Part shown: positions 1 through 10,721 of the stretch, piece by piece
Layout: the number at the start of each line of letters is the position of its first letter
How positions within the stretch are numbered: position 1 is the stretch's first letter
Origin: Dictyostelium firmibasis
Taxonomy: Eukaryota; Evosea; Eumycetozoa; Dictyosteliales; Dictyosteliaceae
Assembly (NCBI GenBank): GCA_036169595.1
Contig: CM069768.1
Span: 3,857,501 to 3,897,500, forward strand
Direction: 5' to 3'
DNA length: 40,000 nt
The notes under the pieces: model-generated
What the model was told of the DNA's origin: nothing
The model's input: the letters and a program-made list of their open reading frames with translations, nothing else
Database searches by the model: none
Made by a program: the position numbers and the translations under genes

Positions 1-16
1 TTATGTATATATTTTT

Positions 17-53
<37 letters not shown>

Positions 54-84
54 TTTTTAAATTTTAATTTTATTTTTGAATTTC

Positions 85-2109
85 TTAATTATTATTGGTA
101 TTATTTTCTGGTGGACTATAATCTAAACCATAATTTTGACTTGTCGTAACAGATGAATTATCAGATGATTGATCAAATTTAGTTTGAGTTACACCGAGTA
201 AATCATTATTTTGAATACAAATCTCATCACTTGCTTGACAAATATAGAAACCAGCTCTTGATGTCATCATAGTATTGGAGAGGACATTAACATTCTTTGC
301 ACCAGAACAAATACATGCAGTACCAGATGGTAGATCAATATTATTACCTTGAATATCTAATCCATTAGAATACCACAATTGAAGGCCAACACAAGAGTCT
401 ACATCACTTTTACCCATTACAACATTGCCATGAATTTTAGCTTGTGATGCATTAGACATAAAAATACAATTATAGAAATCACCATCGATTGTATTGTTTT
501 CAACAACAGAGTTTGAACCACCACCACTTTCATGGGATGGTTTAATGAGAATACCATATTTTGCGCTACCCATGACTGAGTTGTTTGAAATTTCACCATT
601 ATCCACACCATAGAATTGAATTCCAGTTGATTCAGTTTGGCCCTCCTTCTCCCTTCCAACTATATGAATTGTATTGTTTGAAACTTTTATACCGGTTCCT
701 CTTTCAATGATTCCACATATACAACTACCTTGCACATCATTGTTTGATACAGTACATTGATTACCTCCTTCTGTTGTCAACGAGTAGTCCCAATCGCCAC
801 GAATTGTATTATTTATCAATTGAATATTTGTTGATGGTAAGAACCCTTCTGGACCACTATTTATACCATTTCTAGGTGTGAATCCATCTTTAGCAGATAC
901 AAAGTTATTTGAGATTACAACATTTGAACAACCGAAAAAAGCAATACCATCACCATAACAAATACTACCACCAACTATTCCCATTACATTGGTAATTTGA
1001 TTTGCAGTGATTTTAATATTATTAAAATGGCTACCCGGTGGAATTTTACCACTACAATCGTTTAAAATCCCAAATACAATACCTTGGTTAAAATTATCGA
1101 CAATACAATTTCTCATGATAAAACCATTTCCACAAAGATATAAAAAGGATGATGAAAGAGTGCCAGCTGTGATACATGAACAATTAATTGAATCCAATAC
1201 AATATTATCACCGGTTAATACGAATACATACTCGGCTGTATTTATAAAACCTTCGGCGAGTGGTGGGGTTAACCAAATTGGGAAATTTGTTGTAAACTTT
1301 ACATTTGGTGAACCCAATAATTGGATATTATTCTTTTTTATTATCAATGGCGCTGTGATTAAATAATTACCAGGTGGAATATTGATAACATTTGTTGGGA
1401 AAGTATTAAAATAATTCAAAACAGCTTTAGTATCATCGTGAACACCATCACCATACGCACCTGGGATTGGATTAACTTTGAAATTATTATTACTATTATT
1501 ATTTCTAGAATTTGTTGGTGATAGTTGAGTTGAATATCTTGAAATTGAACCCGAACCAGTTATTGTTGGTGATAACTTATTTGTTCTAGGTGGTGAATAT
1601 GTTTGACTATTGCTATTTACACTATTGTTATTTTCATTATGATAGTGGTGGTGATGATAATTATTATAATTGTTAGTTATATTATTAATAGGAGGGGATA
1701 ACGGTGGAGGGGGTAAAGTTAATCCTTGGTGATTTGAATAATTTGTATATTGTTGAGGGTGCGAAGATGTTGGTGCTGGATAACTGAATTGTTGTTGTTG
1801 ATGTTGATGTTGTTTTGGAGAATTATAAACACCTGGTTGTGGTGAGTTTTTATTCATATTTTGATGGTTGTAACCATATGGTGGTGGTGGTGGTGGTGGT
1901 GCATTTTGGTATTGATATTGTTGTTGATATGGATATCCATTGTGTTGTTGTGGTTGTTGATTAGGAATATTATAAACACCAGGGTTAGGAGAATTATAAT
2001 TCATTGGTTGTTGGTCTTGAGGTTTTTGATGACTTGGTAATTGTTTTGATTGGTGAGAATAATCATCGAACATATTTGAGATTTTATTCATAAACTTTTT
2101 CATGTTCAT
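85..2109 (-). CDS. Right-handed beta-helix (pectate-lyase-like fold) protein with Gln/Pro-rich N-terminus
   Basis: Single-exon gene of 674 codons; ATG at 2109, with a second in-frame ATG two codons on. Residues 1 to about 210 are low complexity, rich in Gln, Asn, Pro and His, with two copies of a P-G-V-Y-N motif and a run of Pro. From about residue 215 a G-A-Y-G-D-G-V-H-D-D-T-K-A segment opens a domain of the Pectate_lyase_3 type, followed by I-N-I-P-P-G-N-Y. Many short repeats of the form N-N-x-I/V then run to near the end, as expected of the rungs of a parallel beta-helix. No signal peptide or membrane segment is visible, so a cytosolic protein is possible, unlike secreted pectin enzymes. 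Substrate and activity are unknown; I cannot identify catalytic residues. The fold call is fairly safe, an enzymatic role is not. Confidence 0.85.
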   Translation of the reverse strand: MNMKKFMNKISNMFDDYSHQSKQLPSHQKPQDQQPMNYNSPNPGVYNIPNQQPQQHNGYPYQQQYQYQNAPPPPPPPYGYNHQNMNKNSPQPGVYNSPKQHQHQQQQFSYPAPTSSHPQQYTNYSNHQGLTLPPPPLSPPINNITNNYNNYHHHHYHNENNNSVNSNSQTYSPPRTNKLSPTITGSGSISRYSTQLSPTNSRNNNSNNNFKVNPIPGAYGDGVHDDTKAVLNYFNTFPTNVINIPPGNYLITAPLIIKKNNIQLLGSPNVKFTTNFPIWLTPPLAEGFINTAEYVFVLTGDNIVLDSINCSCITAGTLSSSFLYLCGNGFIMRNCIVDNFNQGIVFGILNDCSGKIPPGSHFNNIKITANQITNVMGIVGGSICYGDGIAFFGCSNVVISNNFVSAKDGFTPRNGINSGPEGFLPSTNIQLINNTIRGDWDYSLTTEGGNQCTVSNNDVQGSCICGIIERGTGIKVSNNTIHIVGREKEGQTESTGIQFYGVDNGEISNNSVMGSAKYGILIKPSHESGGGSNSVVENNTIDGDFYNCIFMSNASQAKIHGNVVMGKSDVDSCVGLQLWYSNGLDIQGNNIDLPSGTACICSGAKNVNVLSNTMMTSRAGFYICQASDEICIQNNDLLGVTQTKFDQSSDNSSVTTSQNYGLDYSPPENNTNNN

Positions 2110-2228
2110 AGTAGGGATAACTTTTTTTTTTATAAAAAAAAAAAAAAGTTAAATTTTATTAAAAAAAAAAAAAAAAGTTAAATTAAATTTTATTATTTTA
2201 CTATTTTATTTTATTTTTTTTTTAGTAA

Positions 2229-2271
<43 letters not shown>

Positions 2272-3035
2272 TTGACTTTATTATATTATTTCTTTATTAT
2301 TTCTTCTGTGTTTTATAAAACTGTTTAGATTGATAATGTTGATTTTTTTATTTTTTTTTTATTTTTTTTTATTTTTTTTTATTTTTATTATTTTTTTTTT
2401 TTATTTTTTTTTTTTATTCAATAATAAAATAAAATAAATAAACTGAATAAAAAAATAAAAATTAAAAGCATAGGTGTTAAGAAACTACCAATCATAGAAT
2501 TGACACATTTTTCAATTAAAATATGAATATTAAATTTTTCTCCAAATCAAGTGTGGTGAGAGAAAAATTTAAAATTAAAAAAAAAAATAAAAATATAAAA
2601 AAAAATAAAATCTTGGTGGTAAATAAATAACCTCAACTATATTTTTTTGAGTGGTTTTGCAACTGAAAAAAAAGATGGGCATTTATAATAATAATATTTT
2701 TCAAATAATAAAAAAAATAGTTATTTGATTATTTTTTTTATAGATTTATTATTTTTTTTTTGTTTCAAGTTGACGAAAATAATTTCAAAATTATTCTAAA
2801 TATCTTCTTTTTTATTTGGAAAAAAAATAATAAAATCCAAGCCATTATTCTTTATGGACATTTAGAAATAAAATTAATTCAAAGACTTTTTTTTTTTTTA
2901 CTATATTATGGTTTTTTTTTTTCATTTTTTTTTATTTTCTTTTTTTTTATAATTAATTTAGATGATTATTGAACAAATATCGAATACATATACATATGGA
3001 CAATATACATATGACTAATATTATTTATATTACTA

Positions 3036-3078
<43 letters not shown>

Positions 3079-3127
3079 TGAAAATGACCAAATTGAAGTC
3101 ACATCATTAAAAAAACAAGGGGGGAAT
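2110..3127. other. Intergenic, AT-rich, no gene seen
   Basis: About 1 kb between the beta-helix gene's start and the ATP synthase d gene's stop. It is mostly A and T homopolymers (for example the T-run near 2230-2270), with a somewhat more complex patch at about 2465-2690. That patch contains an 11-bp perfect inverted repeat (2532-2542 with 2570-2580). Open frames here encode only Phe/Ile/Leu runs and are not credible genes. An ATT run sits at 3039-3074. Confidence 0.7.
2532..2580. repeat. Short inverted repeat (hairpin)
   Basis: AAATTTTTCTC at 2532-2542 is the exact reverse complement of 2570-2580, with a 27-base spacer containing a GTGTGGTG element. It lies about 420 bases upstream of the beta-helix gene's ATG. 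It could be a promoter element or a chance structure in AT-rich DNA. Confidence 0.4.
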
Positions 3128-4119
3128 TTAATGGTGGTGAGCTTCTTTAGCTTTGTTGTAGATAGTTTCATTACCAACGAGATCTTTTGGCATCCATTCA
3201 TCATTTTGAATTTCTTGGTAGATTTCTTCTTCGATTTCTGGGTATTTACCGTGTAATTCATCAAAGGTGGTGGTTCTAAGATTTGCTAAAAAGTTTTCCA
3301 TTTCTTGTTTATCAGCTTCAACAGCTTTGATGCTTGAGATAATGGTTTCTCTGAAATCTTTTGATCCTTCTTGCTATAATATTTTCCAATAATAATAATT
3401 AATTGTAAAAATTGTATTGTATTGTATTGTATTGTATTGTATTGTATTGTATTGTATTGTATTGTATTGTATTGTATTGTATTGTATTGTATTGTATTGT
3501 ATTGTATCGTATTGTATTGTATTGTATTGTATTGTATTGAATTGTTTTGTTTAATTTTGAAATATTTGATGAATAATGTGATATGAATTATAAAATAAAA
3601 TGATAGTTAATATAATGTCTATTTGTTATGAAAATAATAAAAATAATAATAACTTACATCAGCTTTAATTTTCTTTAAAGCGAAATCAATATATTTTTTA
3701 TCTTCTTCAGCCCATGATTTGATGGTTTCTTGAGTTTTCTTTTCGAGAGCTTGGAAGAAATTGACGGTGTCTTCTGGTAAGATTTTTTTGTAAAAATCCC
3801 AGTTGATATCGATTGGTTTATCTTCATAACCTGGTAATGGATCATAGTTTGCTCTAGCTCTTTTGGTATCCATGTACTCGTTGTAGTATTTTAATGCATT
3901 TGGTGATTTTGAGAGGACTGGATGAGTGACGACAGCGTTGATGTAGTCAGTTTCCTTTTGGAATTGTTCACGTTGTGGAACTGGTGGTAAACTGTCAGAA
4001 CCTTCAAAGTATTGTTTGAGGTATGCTGGATAGTTGAATGAACTCTTTGGGGTGGCAACAACAGCTTCAGTTGCTTTGATATCAACCTTACTTAAAACAC
4101 GTAAACTATAACGAAACAT
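3128..4119 (-). CDS. ATP synthase subunit d, mitochondrial (peripheral stalk)
   Basis: Two exons: 4119-3658 (154 codons) and 3373-3128 (82 codons with stop), giving about 235 residues. The intron has a GTAAGT donor after GCT-GAT and an ATTATAG acceptor, phase 0. The N-terminus (MFRYSLRVLSKVD) is basic and amphipathic like a mitochondrial presequence. The segment P-I-D-I-N-W-D-F-Y-K-K matches the family's conserved P-A-I-D-W-x-Y-Y-K. Exon 2 carries T-F-D-E-L-H-G-K-Y-P-E-I-E, matching the family's E-D-L-x-E-V-F-P-E region. Subunit d belongs to the peripheral stalk of F1Fo ATP synthase in the inner membrane. At about 235 residues it is longer than the animal protein (about 160), with extra N-terminal sequence. 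The intron is largely filled by a pentanucleotide array. Gene start lies 1.2 kb from the divergent Lon gene. Confidence 0.88.
3411..3539. repeat. ATTGT pentanucleotide microsatellite in the ATP synthase d intron
   Basis: About 26 consecutive copies of ATTGT (ACAAT on the coding strand). One internal copy is ATCGT and the last is ATTGA. The array fills nearly half of the 284-base intron (3374-3657). The near-perfect periodicity suggests recent expansion; length is probably variable between strains. Confidence 0.97.
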
Positions 4120-5349
4120 TTTATATAAACTATTAAAAATAATAATAAAACAAATATGATAAATTAATATTTCTTTTACTTTTCTCTTATTTATTTTTTT
4201 TTTTTTTTTTTTTTCAAAATTTTTTTTTTTTCACAAATATCAAAAAATAAAAAAAAACCAGGAGAGAGAATTTTTGTGTGTGCTTTTGTTGTTGATCTGT
4301 TGTTGCTGAATTATTTTTTTATTTCTTTCTTTTGTTTTTTATTTTATTTTTTGTTTTTTTATTTATTTTTATTTATTTTTTTATTATTTTTTATTTTTTA
4401 TTATTTTTTTTATTTTTTATTATTTTTTTTATTATTTTTTATTTTTTTTTATTTTTTATTTTTTTTGATTGAATTTCATAGTGAAGTTGTGGTGGTAAAT
4501 AATATATTGTAGTTTATTGATTTACTATTTTTTGTATAAATTATTTATTTTTAAAAAAAGTTGTGCACATTAATGTTTCACAAAATAAGTGATTTCATTG
4601 ATTGCTTATATTGAGAATTGTTATTAAAAAACACCATTTCTTTTTTTTTTTATTAAGGTGTTGAATTTTTTATTTTATTTTATTTTATTTTTATGATTTT
4701 CATATTTCTTTATCTAAAAACCAAAGTTAACTTGATTGTGAACATAGCACATACACACTGATCTCTCCTTATATGGCTAAAAAATTTACACATATAAAAC
4801 ATACTTTATGTATACAACAAATTGAAAAAAAAATTCAAAAAAAATTAAAAAAAAAAAAAAAAATTTAAAAAAAATAAAAAAATTCGTTCCAAAATTTTTT
4901 TTTTTATTTTTTTTGAAAAAAATTAAAAAATATTGTGAATTTAGAAGTTCCGTTTTGGTTTAAATATTAATTTTAAAAAAAAAAAAAAAAAAAAATGAAA
5001 AAAAAAAAAAGAAATGAAGAAATAGAACAAATTAAAAATTCTAATAAAAAGAAAAAAGTAAATAGATAATTATTTTAAAAACAAAACCATTTATTATTAG
5101 AATTTTAGTCAAAAAAAAATAAAATAAAAAAAATGGTTCTCTTTAAAAAAAAATAAAAAAAAAATTGAAAAAAAAAATTAAAAAATAAAATTTTCATCTT
5201 CAACAAAAATTTAAATTAAATTAAACAATTAAAAATTTTTTTTTTTTTATTTTAATTGTGAAAATAACAAAAAAAAAAAAATTAAAAAGAATAATCATAA
5301 AAAAAAAAAAAATAAAAAAAAAAAAAATAAAAAACAAATAAAAAGGGAA
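4120..5349. other. Divergent promoter region between ATP synthase d and Lon
   Basis: About 1.23 kb between two head-to-head mitochondrial-protein genes. Dominated by A/T homopolymers. A more complex patch at about 4555-4800 includes ACATAGCACATACACACTG and a CTCTCC element and is the likeliest place for regulatory sites. No RNA gene or credible small ORF is seen; the frame at 4276-4512 is homopolymer translation. Confidence 0.6.
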
Positions 5350-8300
5350 ATGTTTAAAATATTTGGTCTAAACCCAACAAAGAGATTGATTCCCTTTTCA
5401 ACAAACACACAAACCCATGTAAATAATATATATAGACCAATACAATTTTTAAAATCATATTCATCATTTTCCAATGATAACAACAACAATAATAATAACA
5501 GTAGTGACAATGGTAGTAATAAAGAAATAAACAAACATAATAAAAATGATAAAAATGACAAAAATAAAGATTCATCAACAAATAATGATACAAATAAAAT
5601 CAAATCACTAAAGAAAAATCTATACAAACCTCCTAATAAAAAATATATAAATGGTATTTTAACAAATCAATCAAATAAAAAATTTAAATTTAAATTGAAA
5701 AATAAAGATCCAAAGAATCAACCACTTGAAGACAGAAAAGAAGAAAATGAAGTTGCTGAGCAAAGTCAAGGAGATTCAATTAAAAAATTAAAAGCTATTA
5801 ATAGCAATAGTGGTGGTGTAGTTCAGAGCGGATCAGGACCATCACCATCATCACCATCATCACCATCACCACCATCATCACCATCACCATCATCACCACA
5901 CTATAATGTACCAAAACAAGTTGTAGCAATACCAATAACTGATTTTGTGGTTTCTTTAGGAACAGTTATGGAATACCCATTCACAGAGGCAGAGCATAGA
6001 GAGATGGGATCACCGACTCATTTCGGTCTATTCCTGATTTCTAAACCAGAACAAGAGATAGAAGATCAAAAAGAATCAAAATCACATGTGAAAACAAAAT
6101 CCAAACTATCGCCTTTTTCTACTTCATTCCTTTCAACCCCAAAAATAAAAACACATTTTTCAGGTGGTGTTTTTGATCTATCAAAAATTAATAAAGTTGG
6201 TGTATTAGCAACACTAAACTCATCAAAACTCGGTTACATATTAGTGGTTGGACAAAATATTGAAATTACTGGTGTTGTAGCTGAAGATAATACGCCAAAT
6301 ACAGTAGAAGTTACCACCAATGAGACATCAACAAATGCTACAGGCTCAGAAAACACAGAATCATCCCCAACAACACCATCAACATCAATATTACCTATAA
6401 CTACACCAGTTGTACCACAAATACCAGCTAAACGATATCTAAAGGTCTCAGTAGAGCCATATGAATTGGATAAACCAAAAGATGAATTAGTCATTAGAGC
6501 ATTAACACTTCAATTGGCAAGGTTTGTTAATAGTGTTTTCTCCAGATATCCAGATTCCAGTTTTGCTCAACACCTACAATCATTTTATTTATCATCAAGA
6601 TTTAGAGGAGAGAGTCCAGGTCATCTAGCAGATTCAATCGGTTCATTATGTGTTTCAACACCTGCTGAGTATCAAAAACTATTAGATTCTAAAAATCTTG
6701 AAGAAAAATTAGAAATGGTTTTATTAATGGTCGCCAAAAAGGGTGAAGTTTTTGATTTTAGTTCTTCTATTGAAAAGTAATTATTATTATTATTATTATT
6801 TCATTATTATTATTATTATATTAAGAAAACAAAAATTAATTTATTTAGACAATTGGAAGAAAAACAAATTGCTCAACAAAAAAAATATTTTTTACTAGAA
6901 CAAATGAAATTGATTAGAAAAGAGTTGGGTATTGATTTAGATGAAAAGGAAGCAATAAAGAATAAATTTAATGCAAGATGGCAAGAGATTCATACGACAG
7001 ATAAAGAACTTATACAAACTTTTAAAGAGGAGATGGATAAGTTGTCAGGTTTAGAGCCACACTCATCAGAATATAATACTACTAGAAATTATTTGGATTG
7101 GATTACTTTGTTGCCATGGAATGTATATAGTACCGATAATTTCGATATTTCAAAGGTTAGAGAAACATTGGATAGAGAACACTATGGGTTAAATGATATA
7201 AAGGAGATGATTCAAACCTTTATTGCTGTTGGTAAATTAAAAGGTTCAATTGGTGGAAAGGTGATTCTATTGGTTGGCCCACCTGGTACTGGTAAAACAT
7301 CTATTGGCAAATCGATTGCAAATGCATTGGAACGTGAATTCTATCGTATTTCAGTTGGTGGTTTATCAGATGTTTCAGAGATCAAAGGACATCGTCGTAC
7401 TTATGTATCATCAATGCCAGGTAAAATTATTCAAGCATTAAAAACCGTTAAAACTTCAAATCCTGTTATATTGATCGATGAGATCGATAAGATTTCTCGT
7501 TCATTACATGGTGATCCTTGTGCAGCTCTATTGGAGGTATTGGATCCACAACAGAATAAGAATTTCGTTGATCACTTTTTGGATGTACCATATGATCTCT
7601 CAAAGATACTTTTCATTTGCACTGCTAATGATCTCGACCCAATACCATCTCCATTATTAGATAGAATGGAGGTTATGACATTGAATGGTTATATTCAATC
7701 TGAACAAATTGAGATCGCCAAACGTTATCTCATACCATTGGTACGTGATGAAACCGGCATAACCGAGGAAAAGCTCCAATTCACTCCAGATGCAATCAAA
7801 AAACTCTGTGAACTCTATTGTAGAGAGGCAGGTGTTAGACATCTAAAGAAATTTATAGAGAAAATCTTCAGAAAGATGGCATATAAAATCTCTATGGATA
7901 TTGAGAAAAGTGTAATAATCACAGCAGAAAACTTGGAGCAATATGTTGGCCCAGTGAAATATTCATCGAGTCGTTTATTCCAAACACAAAAACCAGGTAT
8001 TGTTATGGGTTTAGGTAGAGATTCTGGTGGTGGTGGTTTAATTCATATCGAGAGTGCATTGGATAGATATACCAATGGTCCAGCTCTTAAAACAACAGGT
8101 TCTCTTGGTTTGGTAATGAGAGAATCAATTGATATCTCCTACAGTTTTGTAAAAGAGTTCTTGGCAAAATTAGATGCCTCAAATGATTTTTTCATTGCAA
8201 ATTCAATTCATATTCATGCACCAGATGGTTCAACTCAAAAGGATATCTCAAGTGCTGGTATTACAATCGTTTCTTCATTGTTATCGTTAGCAACAGGCAA

Positions 8301-8625
8301 ATTGGTTAAACCAGATCTTGCTATGGTCGGTGAAATTACCCTCACCGGGAAAGTAATTGGTGTCACTGGCATCGTTGAAAAAATTGTTGCTGCCAAAAGA
8401 GAATCCATTAAAATCATTATCATCCCAAAAGAAAATGAAAAACAATTGGAAGAAATACCAGATTTCATAAAGGAGGATGTTGAAATTTATTTAGTAGATT
8501 ATTATTCAGATGTTTATTCTGTTGCATTTACAAATGAATCAACTTTAAAACCAATAATTTTTAAAAGTAATAAACAAAATGAAATTGATGGAGAAATTAA
8601 AAATACTGTCAATTTATCATCATAA
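5350..8625 (+). CDS. Lon-type ATP-dependent protease, mitochondrial
   Basis: Two exons, 5350-6776 and 6849-8625, joined through a split Lys codon (GTAATT donor, TTATTTAG acceptor), giving about 1067 residues. The N-terminus looks like a mitochondrial presequence. Residues to about 190 are an Asn/Lys/Ser/Pro-rich linker, and the Lon N-terminal domain (about 195-440) is diverged and has low-complexity insertions. From residue 477 the family signature is strong. Walker A G-P-P-G-T-G-K-T is at 619-626, Walker B I-L-I-D-E-I-D around 683-689, then G-D-P[10 protein letters not shown] and L-L-D-R-M-E-V. The serine-lysine dyad of the protease domain is present: Ser944 in S-S-A-G and Lys987, 43 residues on as in E. 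coli Lon (679/722). The usual K-D-G-P-S-A-G box reads K-D-I-S-S-A-G. Family role: matrix degradation of misfolded or oxidised proteins. D. discoideum has more than one Lon homologue; which one this is I cannot say. Confidence 0.93.
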
Positions 8626-9774
8626 TTAAAATAAAATCAGTAATAAATAATAATCACACATAAAAAATAAAAAATAAAAAAAAAATAATATAAAATAATG
8701 TAAAAATATAATTATTTTTATTTTATTTTATTTTATTTTTCTATTTTGATATAAAATAATGAAAATCAAAAAAAAAAAAAAAAAAAAAAAAAATAAAAAA
8801 GTTCCCTGGTTGGGAATTCGTTTGGCACATTGTTGGATTTCATGAAATACTCAAGCGAAAATATGGCAATGGTTGTGGGTTTGGTCAAATGATGGTTTTT
8901 TTTTTTTTTTAAATTTTCATTTTTTTTTATTTTTTTTTTAAAATTTTTCGTGCAAATTTGCATTTGGTGAAATTAAAAAAATAGAATGGTTTGTTTTTGA
9001 AAGGTTTCTTTTTTTCATTCTTTATAAATTGGCATTTCAATGTTTGCAACTTTCTTATGTTTTGAAGAAAAAAGGAAAAAAAATAAAATGAGGTGAAATG
9101 ATCGGTTCACTTTGGAAATTTTTATAGAGGTGGGTTAATTCTTATAATTATAGCTCATATGATTAGCTTTTTTTTTTACTTTTTTCTTAAAAATTTTGTT
9201 TTTACAAATAATTGTCCCCCAAATGTACAAGAAAAAAAAAAGTGGCATATAATTTTGGTTTTAATTTTTTTTTTTTTAATTTTTGTTTGGGATTGTTTTA
9301 TTTTGATACTTTTCTTAAATTTGTTATGTAAAAAAATTAATTTTTAAGTTTAAATAAAAAAAAAAAAAAAAAAAAGAAAAGAAAAAAAAAAAAAAAAAAA
9401 GAAAAAAAACAAAAACAACACGAGATAAAATAAATAAAAAAATAAATAAAATAAAAAAAAGAATATAAAATTGTGTTTAAATTTAGATCGAATGTATGTT
9501 TTTTGCTTAGATTCAAAAGAAATAAAATCCTCAATACCTAAAATCACATACATTTTTTTTTTTTCAATCACATTTTTTTCTGTTTCAGTGAATGGTCACA
9601 CCACATTTTATTTTTTTTATATTTTATTTTTTTATTTATTTTTTTTTTTCATTTAATTTTTTTTTTTTTTTTTTTAATTTAAATTAAAGGATTAATAAAA
9701 ATGTTAAATTATTAATATTAATAGCAATAAGAAAAGTAAAAATATAAAAAAAGTAATAATTAAAATTGGTGTCA

Positions 9775-9811
<37 letters not shown>

Positions 9812-9855
9812 CTTCAATTTATATCTTATTAATTAATTTTAATATTTAGTTAAAG
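8626..9855. other. Intergenic with one unusually complex island
   Basis: About 1.2 kb. A and T homopolymers dominate (8769-8793, 9355-9415, 9654-9675, 9778-9811). The exception is about 8801-8897, which is roughly 42% G+C in a nearly pure A+T setting. A looser patch at 8985-9170 is also of ordinary complexity. No tRNA cloverleaf or T-loop motif is seen in either. Frames annotated through the homopolymers translate to Phe/Lys runs and are not genes. Confidence 0.55.
8801..8897 (+). other. GC-richer sequence island, possible ncRNA or gene relic
   Basis: About 97 bases with roughly 42% G+C, bounded on both sides by A/T homopolymers. It opens with a small hairpin (TTCCC, 5-base loop, GGGAA). On the plus strand it also has an open frame of about 31 codons with Gly/Trp/His-rich content, no ATG at its start and no stop inside. 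Either a fragment of a lost gene or a small structured RNA could explain this. I recognise neither. Confidence 0.35.
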
Positions 9856-10512
<657 letters not shown>

Positions 10513-10721
10513 AGAAATAATAATAGTTTGAGTTGAAAAAAAACACTGTAAATAAAAATAAAAAAAATATAACACAACTAACTTCACACCACCAAATTAA
10601 TTTTTTTTTTTTTGCTTTTTTTCCTAATTTTTTTTTTATAATTTTTTAATTTTTTTTTTTTTTTTCTCTTTCAAAATTTCATTTTTTATTTACTATCATA
10701 AACAAGTCTTTGAAAAAAAAA

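Noticed and set aside
1007-1366. 119-codon plus-strand frame inside the beta-helix gene
   Set aside because: Shadow of the minus-strand gene, which has the recognisable domain and a full start-to-stop frame.
2760-3264. Three Phe/Ile-rich frames on either strand around 2.8-3.3 kb
   Set aside because: They read T/A homopolymers and, on the minus strand, ATP synthase exon 2 in the wrong frame extended into spacer.
3411-3539. ATTGT array considered as telomere-like or CRISPR-like repeat
   Set aside because: Head-to-tail 5-mers without spacers inside a gene's intron; a simple microsatellite fits.
4276-4512. 78-codon Phe/Leu-rich frame upstream of the ATP synthase gene
   Set aside because: Pure homopolymer translation with no ATG start context.
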